Assembly: GCA_964402115.1 (NCBI GenBank)
Contig: CAYOBW010000036.1
Span: forward strand, 1-36,382
DNA: 36,382 nucleotides
Direction of reading: 5' to 3'
From: CAYOBW01 sp964402115
GTDB lineage: Bacteria > Verrucomicrobiota > Kiritimatiellia > UBA8416 > CAYOBW01
Below are positions 17,601 to 29,600 of the stretch, in pieces. The notes under the pieces were generated by a model that did not search any database, was not told the DNA's origin, and worked only from the letters and a program-made list of their open reading frames with translations. Made by a program: the position numbers and the translations under genes. Each line of letters begins with the position of its first letter. The first letter of the stretch is position 1.

Positions 17601-20600
17601 TCCGACAGCGTCCAGTTGTAGACGAGCACCTCGGCGATTTCGCCCGAGGAGTACTCCGTGCCGGCTCCGCCATAGCCTCCGCCGATCTTCAGGCCGTTCG
17701 GCCCCGTTCCCGCCAGGAGCGAGCCGACGAGCGTGCCGTTCCGGTAGGTGGACGCGTTGCCGCTGGCGGGAATGACGGCTTCGTACAGGTAGGTCCCGGT
17801 GTCCGCGGAGGTCGTGTTTGCGGTATCCCAGCCGTTGTCGTAGTGGCCGACGTCCTTGCGCCCGCCCCAATACCCCAGCAACCAGTTGCTGCCCGTGCCG
17901 CCGTTCCACGCGCCGAGCAGGCGGTAGTTGGCCTCGCCCGTCAGCCGCGACACGTACATGACCGTGCACGGCGCCGGCATGTTGTTGGCGTTGTAGAACA
18001 GGGAGTACGTCGTGTTGTTGCCGTAGAACCGCAGCACCGGCCGGTTGCCGAACCCCTGGCTGCTGCGGAAGAACGTCGCCGGCGTGGTGCCCGACGTAAT
18101 CGAGGGGAAGTTGCCGATCGTGCCGGTCGTCGCCTTGTTCATCCAGGCGCCCGGCCGCACCCCGTCCGCGGGCATGACGCCGTTGCCGTTGACGTCGTAC
18201 GCGTCCAGCCAGACGATGTAGCCGCTCACCGGCGGCGCGCCGGTCTGCGGCGTGCCGCTGACCTGCAGCGTGCCGGCGTTGACCGCCGTCGCGCCGGCGT
18301 AGGTGTTCACGCCGCTGAGGGTCAGCGTGCCCGCGCCGCTCTTGGTCAGCGTGCCCGAACCCGTCATGTTCCCGGCGTAGTTCAGGCTCGCCCCCGCGCC
18401 CAGGTCCGCGGTCACGGCCGCGCTGTTCGTGATAACCGCGCTCGCGAGGTTGGTCACGCCGGAGAGCACGAGGCTGCCGGCGTTGACCGTCGTGGCGCCG
18501 CTGTAGGCCTGGTTCCCGGTCAGCGTCAGGGTGCCTGTCCCCTGCTTCGTCAGCCGCGCCGATCCACCGACCGTCCCGCTCCCCTGGAACGTGTAGTTCT
18601 TGCCGGTGTTGTTCACCGTCACCGCGCTCGGCAGCAGCGTCCCGACGAGGTTGACCGTGGTGTTGACGCCGCTGTCGTTGAAGATCACGGCATCGCCGTT
18701 GTAGAAGGTCAGCGTGTCGTTGTTCCAGTTCGGGGAGGTGTTGAGGTCCCAGTCCGGCGTGGCCCCGCTCCAGACCAGGTTGGCGCTGGCATCGTCCACG
18801 CGCAGGTTGATCTGGTTCGGCGTCGACTCGATCAGCGTGAACGTGTAGCGCACGCCCGTCTGGGCGCAGCACACGACCGGGTTGAACGCCGTCGTCTTCG
18901 CGCCCGAGTAGTTCATCAGCCGGTACACGGCGCCGCTGGTCAGGGGCTGCAGCGGGTTGACGACGATCGTGGCGCCGTTCGGCTCCAGGGCGCCCGTGAT
19001 CGTCACCAGGTCGTTCACGCCGCCGCCCTCGGTCACCGCCGTCACCAGGTCGAAGACGTTCGTCGCGCCCGCGGCCTGCGTCAGGCCGGTCGCGAAGCTC
19101 AGCGTCGCCGCCGTGCCCGCCGCGCCCGGCAGCACCTGCGAGCGGGCGCCCGCCGTGAACGCGCCGACCACGGAGCCGGCGCCCTGCAGCGTGCGCCCGG
19201 CGCCCAGCGTGAAGCCGCCCGCGGAGGCGACGTCGAACGTCGCGCCGGAGCCCACCGTGATCGTCGGCGTCGTCGCGAGCGAGCCGCCCGCGTTCAGCTT
19301 CAGCGTGCCGGCGTTGATCGTGGTGACGCCCACATACGTGTTCACGCCGCCCAGCTCGAGCGTGCCGGCGCCGGCCTTCACCAGGCCGCCGTTTCCGCCG
19401 ACGATGCCGCCGAGCGTCAGCGTGCCCGCGGCGTTGCTGACATCGATCGAGGCCATGGTCCAGGTGGTCGCGTTGCGCACGGTGGACGCCGCCGTCGCGC
19501 CCGTGTACTGCAGCGAGCCGCCGTTGAAACTCAGGCCGCCGGAGGGACCGAGCGCGCTCGCGCCGCCGTCGGAGATGGCGTTGACGCTCACCGTGCCGTT
19601 GTTCAACGCCGTGCCGCCGGTGTAGGTGTTCGCGCCGGTGAGGGTCAGCGTGCCCGCGCCCAGCTTGGTCAGCGCCCCGAGGCCGGTGCCGCCGGCGAGC
19701 AGGTTCTGCGCGATCGTGATGTTGTTGGCCGCCGTATCGATCACCGCCCCGCCGTCCAGGACGTAAGCCGCATTCAGACCCTGCATGAACGTCGTGGAGC
19801 TCGCCGACGCCAGCAGCGTGCCGCCGTTGAACTTGAAGTCCGGCGTGCCGCTCTGCTTCGTCACGTAGCCCACCTGCAGCGTCCCGCCGTTCAGGTTCAC
19901 GGTGTCGACGCCGCCGCCCGTGCTGCCGTGGCCGAAGATGATCCCGCCCGAGCTGACAAACGCCGTGCCGCCGACCGTCAGCGTGGCGCCCGCGCGCACG
20001 CCCATGCGGATGGCGCCCCCGCCGGACTGCGTGTAGGAACCGCCGGTGATGGTCATCGTCGAGGAGCCGCCGTTGTTCGCCATCCAGAGGTCGTTCGCGC
20101 CGCTGTTGAAGTTGACCGTGCCGCCGGTCTGGTTCCAGACCGCCGCGCCGTAGTCACCCAGCGTGGCGGTGCCCCCGCCGGTGATGGCCAGCGTACCGCC
20201 GTTGATATTCAGCGTGCCGGTGCTGGGATTGCCAGCCGCGACGACCAGGGGGGTGCCGCCGGTGAGCGTGACCGTGCCGCCGTTGATCGTCATGACCATG
20301 GTGTTGGCCGTATCGCCGATCCGCGCGAAGGCGGCCGTCACCGCCGCGCCCGATTCCACGTTCAGCCGGCCGTTGGCGGTATACCCGACGTAGATGCCGC
20401 CCGTCATGTTGATCGCGGCCGTGGCGTTGACCGTCATCGTCGCGGTCGTGTTGAAGACGATGTTACCCGCGCCCCCCACCGGGTTGGCCAGGGTGAAGGC
20501 CGACGGCTGATTGAAGTAGAGCGTCGCGCCGCTGTTGATCGTGATCGGGCCCGTGCCGATCGTGGTCGCCGTCGTGATGCGGAGGTCGTTGTAGTTGGCC

Positions 20601-23600
20601 GTCAGCCCCGCCGAACCGGAGAAGTTCCCCGTCATGAAGATGACGCCGTTCCCCCAGCCGTTGGGATTGTTCCAGCCGACGAGCGTCGGCGCGCTCAGGG
20701 TGACATTCCCGGAATAGGTCACGTTCGCGCCGCCCTGCGCCGCGAACAGGGTGCCGCCGTTCAGCACCAGGTTGCCATTGAGGGTGCCGCTGGTGTACGT
20801 GCCCAGCCACGCGCCGCTGTTGACCGTGTACGTGCCGGTCCAGTTCTGGTTGGGCGCCTCGAGCAGCAGCATGCCGCTGGCGACGTTGATCGCCCCGCCG
20901 CCGACCAGGGCGTGGCTGGTCCGGATGTCCGTCACGCTGTTGTAGGCGTTCGCCCCGCCGACGGTCAGCGTGCGCCCATCCATGTTGATCGCCGTGCCGT
21001 AGATGTTGATCCGCTGGTTGAAGTTGTTGTTCGCGTTGTAGACAGTGGCATTCCCGGACAGCGTCAGGTTGTAGATCGAGCTGTCGCCCCCGGTCGTGAC
21101 CAGCGCGCCGGACTGGTCGGCCGCGCCGGCGCCGGCGATCGTGAACGGCACCGCCGTGCTGCTCATGAGCTTGCCGTAGAGGTCCGCCGTCCCGCCGCTG
21201 GTGACGGTCACGGGCCCCGCGCCGAAGGCCGTGGTCGTGCCGGCCTTCACGGTGCCGCCGTTCACGGTCAGGCCGCCGACAAACGTGTTCGCGCCGTTGA
21301 GCGTCAGCGTGCCGGCGCCCAGCTTCGTCAGTGCGCCGCCCACGCTGGTGAGCGCTGTCCCCGCGGTCACGGCCTGCCCGGCCGTGTCGAGGCGGTACGC
21401 CTGGCCCGCGGCCGTGCTGAACCGCGGCGAGTAGTCCGTCGCATTGGCCGTGCTGAACTGCAGCGTGCCGCCGCCGAAGGCGATGGTTCCCGCCGAGCCG
21501 ATGGCCGCCGCCGACCCCAGGGCCAGCGTGCCGCCCTCGAGCGTCGTCCCGCCGCTGTAGGTGTTGTTCCCGGTCAGCGTGAGCGTGTAGGCTCCGCTCT
21601 TCGTCAGGCTCCACGCCCCGCCCGTCTCGCCGATCGCGCCGGCCACGGTCAGATTCCCGGCTGCCGTCGCGAAGTAGCGGCCCGCGCCGTCGAGGGTCAG
21701 CCCGAGGTTCAGCGTCTGGTTGCCGCTGGAGTTGTTGACCACGCTGCCGAGCAGGTTGACCGGGCTGCCGCCGAGCGTGTAGACCCCGCCGTTGGCGAAG
21801 GTGATGCCGCCGAACTGCGTGCCCGGGGCGAAGTCGTTGTTGTTGCTCAGCCGCACGGCGCCCAGCGTGCCGAAGGTCAGCGTGTCGAGCGCGAACGGCG
21901 GCATGCCGCCCCAGTTGTCGCCCGTCTGCCAGTTGACATCGGCGCCGGCGCCGCTCCACACGGGCGCCGGGCTCACGGCCAGCACGACCCAGCCTGCGTC
22001 CACGATGAAGCGGTAGTTCAGCCCGGGCTGCGGATTGAGGACCGACAGCGCCCCGACGCCCACGCCGCCGATCGCCCCGCTGTAGCCGATCAGGTTGTAG
22101 AAGCCGGGCGTGCTCCACGGGTTGGTCGTGCCTTCCTGGTACAGGTACACGCCGCCGCCGTTGATCGTCAGCCCGCCGCTGGTGGTTACCACGAGCCTGT
22201 CATTCGCCGGGGTGGCGTTGCACTCGATGTCCAGCACGCTGCCCGCGGCCAGCGCGAGACTGCCGGCCGTCAGCGTGCCGACGCTTGCGCCGGGTGCGAC
22301 ATGCCCGCCGGAGCTGGCCGCCACAAGCCCGGAAATCGTGCCGGTGCCGCTCAGCGTGCCATCGTTGACCGTAACCGTGCCCGTGCCCGTGCCGGAACCG
22401 GTGACGTTGTTCACCAACAGTATCCCGCCGTTGACCGAGGTGCCGCCGCCGTACGTGTTGGCGCCGGTGAGGGTCTGGGTGCCCGTGCCGACCTTGGTCA
22501 GGGCCAGGATGCCGGCGGTTGGAGAGCCGGTGCCGTTCTGCAGCACGCCGGCGAACACGCCGGACCCGTTGTCGACGCCGACCGTCAGCGTGCCATTGCC
22601 CGGCGCGTTGTATGCCAGGCCCTTCAGGATGGTGCCGCTGCCCGTGAGGGCATCCACATACACGCCGACGTTGTCGTCCCACACGTCGAAGGTCGCGCCG
22701 GCGGCGACATTCATGTCCGCCTTGTTGTTCCCCCAATTCGAGCGGCTGCCGTTGCCCAGGCGGAAGGTGCCTGCCTTGACGTCAATCAGAGCGCCGGAAC
22801 TCAGACTCACGCTGCCGTCATTGTTCTCGTTCAAGTCCATCGTCCCGGCGCCCGTCTTCTCGAAGACGCCGGCGCCGCTGAGCGTGAAACCGTTGTAGCG
22901 GTGCTCGTAGACGGTGCTCGTATCGCGATAGACCTCCACGGTGGCGCCCGCCGAGATGTTGTAGCCACGGGTCCAGGTGTCGTCGTTGTTGTAGAGGATC
23001 AGCCGCCCGCCGGTCACCGTGGTGCTGCCGTTGTAGTCGATCACGTCACCGGCCAGCTTCTGGGTGCCAGTGCCGCTCTTGGTCAGCGACAGCGTACCGC
23101 CCGTGTCCCGCAGGTAGCCGCTATAGTAGTAGGTGCCGGAGCCGTTGAGCGTCAGCCGGGAGGTGCCGCTCACGGCCGCGGCGCCGACCTGCTCCCTGTG
23201 CTGAATGACGCCCCATCTGCCGTTGCAGGAGGCGTTCTCGATGCCGGCCAGGGTCTGCGCGGTGCCCAGCAGCTCGAACCGCACGTGGTCGCCGCCAGTG
23301 CCCACGAAGCGCATCACCGCGCCGGGCGCAAACTGGTTATCCATCGTCGCATAGATATCCGGCGAGAGGTAGTTGTCGCCCGTGATGTCGCCGGGGATCG
23401 CCACGGTGCCACCCGTCTTCGCCAGGGCCAGCTGGCCCTGCGTCAGCGTCGTCGTGCCGCTGTAGCTGTTGCCCATGGCCCCGCTGAGCGTCACGAGGCC
23501 GGTGGTGGTTTTGGCCAGGCTGGCGACGCCGGCCAGCGCCACGCTCAGCGTGCCGCTGCGCAGATCGAAGGCGGCGCCGGTGAGCGCCGAGGAGCCCGTG

Positions 23601-26600
23601 CCGACGATGGTGCCGCCGCCGTCCACAAGCACCGCGTTCACGGTGTCGCTATGGTTCGTGCCCAGGTCGAAGATCGCCGTGGCGCCGTTGACCGTGAGCG
23701 CCCCCGCGTCCGCCAGCGTGCCGCCCGGTCCCTCGGCCAGCGTGCCGGCAAGGATGGTGGTCCCGCCGGAGTACGTGTTGGCGGCGCCGAGCGTCAGCGT
23801 GCCGGCGCCGGCCTTGGTGAGGCTCAGGCTGCTGCCGGCGATGGCGCCGCCGACGGTCAGCTTGCCCGCGCTGACGGTGACCTGCCGATTGGCGCCCAGC
23901 GTCACCGCGCCCGTGCCCAGGTTCAGATCCAGCGGCCCCGTATAGGTGAAGTCGCCGTTCCAGATCTGGACGTTGTTGGCGGCGAGGGTCAACGCCGCGG
24001 CGGTGCTGTTGTTCAGGCCGCCGGCGTTGATGGTCAGCGTGCCCGTGCCCACCGCGGAGGCGTGGCCCAGGCTGAGGGCGCCCCCGTCCAGGCTCAGGCC
24101 GCCGGTGAACGTGTTGGCGCCGTTGAGCGTCAGCGGGCCGCTCCCGCTCTTGACCAGCAGGCTGGCCCCGGCGCCGTCGGTAATGACGGAATGAATCGTG
24201 ACCCCGTTGGCGCTGGGGTTGTTGAGAATCAGCTGCGTCCCGGCACTCTTGAGCGTGCCATTGTTGGAGCCCGTGCCGAGGAGCAGCCCGGCCGAGCCGT
24301 TCTCCACAAGCAGGCTGTTCACCACCAGCGTGCGGCCGGCGAAGTCGAGCGTGGCGAGGCTGCTGCCGCCGGACACGCTCTGGTTCAGGGAGTTGATCGT
24401 GGTCGTGGCCGCGCCCAGGGAGAGGTAGCCCGCGGTGCCCGTGCCCTCGATGATGCGGACATTGGACGCCGCGTCGTCCGCGATGACCTTCGAGCCGGAG
24501 CTCAAGCGCGTAACCGAGGCGTACCCGGTGTAGGCCACGATGAAACCCTCGCCATCCACCATGGCGTAGTTCCCGCCGACCGTGGCCCAGGTCCCCAGGA
24601 GGCCCGAGGCATCGTTGGCATTGGTGGTCTTGGCGATCTTGTCGGCCGAGAAGTTGAGCGTGGCGTTCCCGAGGCGGGTGATCGCGCCGAGGTTCAGCAC
24701 GCCCGCACCCGAGGTGCGCGTCACGGTCGAGGCGCCGGCGCTGAGCGTCGCGGAGCCGACGACCTCCTCGTGCGTGCCGCCGGTCAGGTTGAGCGCGCCG
24801 CCGGCGAGGATCAGGCCCGCGCCGTCGGCGAGCTTGGAGTTGTCCTGCGTGCCGTAGTCCAGCGTCAGCGTGCCGGCTTCGACCGTGGTGGCGCCCGCGA
24901 AGCCGTTGGCGCCGGCGAGCGTGAGGGCGCCCGTGTTGCGCTTGGTCAGGGCGCCCGAGCCCGTGAGCGCGCCGGACAGGATTTGCGCCGCCGTGCTGTT
25001 GACCACGAGCGCGCCGTTGGCGGAGATGGCCGCCGCGTAGCTGCCGCCGCCCAGGGCGCCCGCGCCGGCCAGCTCGAGCGTGCCGCCGCCGATCGCGGTC
25101 GTGCCGCTGTAGACGTTGTTGCCCGTGAGCGTCAGGGTGCCGGCGCCGGTCTTGATCAGGTTGTTGTTCCCCGCCCCGCCATTCCCCAGCGCCGCGCTGA
25201 TCGTCAGGTCCGACGCGGCCGCGCCGTCCGCGACGCTGAACACCGTGTCGTTCTGCCGCAGGTTCATGGTCGGGACGGTGATCGCCGAGGGCGTCGCCGA
25301 CGCCAGCGTCGTGATGGAAGCCGTGTTGTTGAACAGGTCCACGTTGACCGAGCCGTTCAGCGTGGCGCCGGTCATCACGATCGCGGCGACGGTGGTCTGG
25401 TTGCCGCCGCCCGCGGCGGTCACCGTGCCGCCGTTGATGTTCAGCGCGGTTACGCTAGCGCCGCCGACGTTGTAGCCCAGCGCATCCGCGGTGTTCAGGT
25501 TCAGGGCCGCGCCGCTGTTGACGGTCACCGCGCCGCGGATCGTCCCGTTGGCGCCGCCGCCGCCCGTCAGGTTGAGTATGCCGGCGTTGACAGTTGTGCC
25601 GCCGGTGTAGGTGTTCTGCACGGAGAAGGCCAGCGTGCCCGCGCCGATCTTGGTCAAGCCGCCCGCGCCGCCGAACGCGTAGGCGGAGCCCAGCGTGGAG
25701 ATGCCGGAGTCGATCGTCACGTTCCCGTTGTAGCCGGTCAGGTTGACGGTGTAGGCGTTCAGCGTGAAGCTCTTGCTGGCCGCCAGCGTCCCGCCGCCCA
25801 GATTCAGGGTGATGCCGCGATTCCACGCCGTGCCATTCCCGCCCCAGAGGTCGCCCACCGTCAGCTTGCCGCCGGTCAGGTTGTACGTGCTGCCCCCCGA
25901 GGTGCCGCCGCCGTTGCCGGACTCCGTCTGGTTCGCGTAAAGGGCGCCGAGGTTGACCTCGCCGCCGGACTGGTTAAACACGAAATAGGCGTCGCGATTG
26001 TCGCGCGCGGCGCCCGTGATGGTCAGCGAACCTCCCGTCATCGTCGTGTAAGAGGTGCCCGTGTTGAAGCCGGCCAGCCAGGCATCGCCCAGGGTCGCGG
26101 AGGCCCCGGTTTGAATGGTCAGCGTCGTGGAACCCATGACGCGGAGCGTGCCGGCGAGGCTGATCGTATTCCGGGCCAGCATGGTGTTGTTGTACGCGTA
26201 CAAGGACCCCGCACCGGTCACGTTGTTCGTGAAGGTATAGACGCCGCTGTGGTAGATGCCGAGCCGGCCGTTGTCGACGATATCCCCCAGCACGCTGCCG
26301 GCCGCCGAGTTGTTGCCCAGGATCAGCGCGCCGCCGGCGTTGATAAGCGTGCCGCCCGTGTAGCTGTTGTCGGCGGTCATGTACGTCCAGTACTCGTAGT
26401 TGTTGGCGCCGATGGTCACTTTGCCGCCGCTGGCGTCGCCCGTGATGACCTGGGGCAGCATGACGGAGTTCGCCGTGGAATCGGTCAGCAGCCCGCCGCC
26501 GCCGAGCGTGATCGAACTGTTGAAAGCGGACGTCGCGGCCAGCTTGAGCGTGCCGGCGTTGACCGTGGTGGGGCCTGAGTAGGAGGTGGCCCCGCTGAGC

Positions 26601-29600
26601 GCCAGCGTGCCGGCGCCCAGTTTCGCCAGCGTGCCGCCGACGCTGGTCAACGCCGTCGCGAGCGTCACATTCTGGCCGGCCGTATCCAGGCGGTAGGCCT
26701 GGCCCGCGCCCGTGTTGAAGCGCGCGGAGTAGTCGGTCGCATTCGCCGCGCTGAACTGCAGCGTGCCGCCGCTGAAGGCGATCGAACCCGCCGCGCCGAT
26801 GGCCCCGCTCGAGCCCAGCGCCAGCACGCCGGCGTCCAGCGTTGTGCCGCCGGTGTAGGTGTTGGCCCCGGTCAGCGTCACCGTGTTCGCGCCGGTCTTG
26901 GTCAGGCGCCGCCCGCCGCCGGCGTCGCTGACGCCGCCGCTGATCGTGATGGCCCCGCCGCTGCCGCCGACGGACCGGCCGGCGCCGTCCAGCACCAGGT
27001 TCAGGCCGATCGCCTGGTCGCCCGCGGCGTTGTTGATCACGTTGCCCCGCAGGTTCACGTCGGCGCCGCCCAGCGTGTACGACCCGGTGTTGGCGAAGGT
27101 GATGCCGCCGAACAGCGTCCCGCCCGCGAAATCGTTGACGTTGCTCAGCCGCGCCGCGTCTGTCGCGCCGAATGTCAGCCCGTCGCCGGCGACCGGCGCC
27201 ACGCCGCCCCAGTTGGCGCCCGTCGTCCAGTTGTCGTTGCCGCCCGCGCCGCTCCAGGTCGGCGCCCCCGCGGCAAGGGTCACCCTCAGCCAGTTGCCGC
27301 TCCCCGAGAAGCTGTAGCGCATGCCGGCGACGGGATTCAGCACCGTCAGGTTGCCCGCGGCGCCGTTCAACGTTCCGCTGTAGGCGATCAGGTCGTACGT
27401 GCCCGTTGCCGTCAAGGGACTCGTCGTGCCGGCCTGGTACAGGTTGATCCCGCCGCCGTTGACGGTCAGGCCGCCGCCGGTCGTCACCGCGATCTTGTCG
27501 TTGGCCGGCGTCGTGTTGAACTCGAAGTCCAGGATGGCGCCGTCGTTCACCGTCAGGCTGCTCAGCGTCAGCGTACTCACGCTGCTGTCGCCGGGGGCGA
27601 CGCGCCCGCCGCTGTTCACGGTCACGGCGCCGTTGGCCGTCCCCGTGCCCGCCAGCGTGCCGCCGTTGACGATGACGGCGCCCGTGCCCGTGCCCGACCC
27701 GGCGCCGTTGTTCACCTTCAGCAACCCGGCACTGACGGTCGTGCCGCCGGTAAAGGTGCTGACGCCCGTCAGTGCCAGCGTGCCCGTGCCGATCTTCGCC
27801 AGCGCCAGTGTGCCGCTCGTGCCGTCCACCAGGCTGCCATAGAACGCGCCGCTGCCGTTGAGGGTGCCGACGGTCAGCGTGGTGGCGCTGCCGGCCGACG
27901 TCACCGTGCTCAAGAGGTCACCGTTCAGGCTCTTGAGGGTCGCGCCGGTCCCGGTCATGGCGAACGCGCTCGAGCCCAGGTGCAGCGTCGCGGCGCTCAG
28001 CGTCAGATCCGCGCTGGCCAGGACCTGGTTCGCGCTGGTGCCGATGGCGAGCTCGCCCCCGTTCACCTGCACGGCGCCGGAGAAATTGGCCGCGGTGGCG
28101 TTGCGGATGTGGACGCCGGTGGCGGCGGAGCCGCTGTTGTTGATGGTCAGGATGCGGTTGACGCCGTAGAGGCCGTTGTCGAGGAACAGCTGGTTGTTCG
28201 CCCCGGAGTTGACGACGGAGATGGTCGAGTCCGCCGCGAGGATCACCCCGCCCGCCAGGGTCAGGTAGCCCGAGCCGCGATGGGCCAGGGCGCCGCCGTT
28301 GAGGGTGATGACCGTGCCGGCGCCCCAGCCGCCGTTCCCGGACCTGTAGTCGTTCTCCAGCGCGCCGCCGGGGTTGACGGTCGCGGCGGTGTTGAAGCCC
28401 GTGCAGTTGTACAGGGACAGCGTGCCCGCGTTGACCGTGGTGGGGCCGGTGTAGTTGATGTTGCCGCCCGCCAGCACCTGGGTGCCGGTACCGGTCTTGG
28501 TCAGGCCCAGCCGGCCGGTCCAGTTGCGCAGGTAGCCCCAGAATGTGTACGAACCGGTCCCGTTCAGCACCAGGGTCGAGGTTCCGGTGTTGGCCACGGC
28601 TTCGCTGTTCTGGACGACGCCCTTTTCCGCCCAGTAGCTGTTGTTGTCGATACCCGCCACGGTCTGCACCGTCCCCATCAGGTCGAACCGGCCGTGGTCG
28701 CCGGCGTTGTTGACGAACCGCACCACGGCGCCGGGGGGGAACTGGTTGTTCACAGTCGTGTAGACGTCCGGCGACAAGTTGTTGTCGAGTACGAGATCGC
28801 CGCCGAGGGCGGCGCCGGCCGCCTTGGAGAAATAGACCGCGCCCTGGTTGACCCGCAGCGCGCCCGAGAAGGTGTTGGCCGCACTGCCCGTGAGCGCCAG
28901 GTTGCCGGCGCCGTTCTTGATGAGGCTGCTGGCGGTCGTGCCGTTCCCGATGCTGCCGCCGATGGTCAGGGTGTTGGCCGCGACGGTGAGCGTGCGGGAG
29001 AGGCCGTCGGCCGTGCCGAGCGAAACGGGGCCCGCGCCCAGGTCGAGATTCTGCGTGCCTGCAAAAGTCAGGTCGGCGTTCCAGACCTGCGCGTTGTTGC
29101 CGGCGTTGACGAGATTCGCGATGGCGCTGTCGAGCGAGCCGCCATTGATGGTCAACGTGCCGGTGCCCAGCGCGGTGGCGTGGTTCAGCCTGAGCGTGCC
29201 CGCGTTCAGCCTCAGCCCGCCTGTGTAGGTGCCGCCGCCGGTCAGCACGACGGCGCCCGCGCCCGTCTTGGCGAGCGCGACGGCGCCCGAGCCGTTGTCG
29301 GCGATGACGGTGGAGAGCGCGATGGCCTGCGCCGTGCTCGGGTTGTTGATTGTGAGGGTGCCGGCCGCATTGTCGGCCCCGCCGGCCGTCAGCGTGCCGT
29401 TCTGGATGGTCAGCGCGCCGGTCACGTCCGCCGCCTGCGCCAGGGACCCCTCGGCGCCGAAGCGCAGGATCTTGCTCCCGGAGAGATCGATCGTCGCGGC
29501 TCCGCCCGTCGCGCCCTGAAGCAGCGTGCTGACCGTATTCTTGACCACGCCGGCCACGGTGATGTTGCCGCCCGCGCCGGCTTCGATCACGCGGATGTGC

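Larger units (their letters stand above)
14215..18350 (-). repeat. About 4.1 kb block duplicated in both giant genes (copy in larger gene)
   Basis: Collinear with 5895-10030, from the PATR unit before GYIVWLDAYDVNG to DAYTFANTVTGSG. Shared landmarks include RPVLRFYGNN, GLTTFAQGYL, ILRGNGSDATN, FVYSEDVN and GGYNGRNNNANIVFNGG. Confidence 0.85.

Noticed and set aside
17012..26578. A plus-strand open frame of 3188 codons opposite the larger giant gene; similar ones at 1327-4968, 5248-10584, 11924-16393, 27980-31258 and 31358-34483
   Set aside because: Each is in exact codon register with the minus-strand gene, so a stop needs a TTA, CTA or TCA codon in the real gene, and these are very rare at this GC content. 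The translations are Arg/Ala/Gly/Val/Gln-rich with no domain, while the minus strand gives signal peptides, PATR and LamG patterns.
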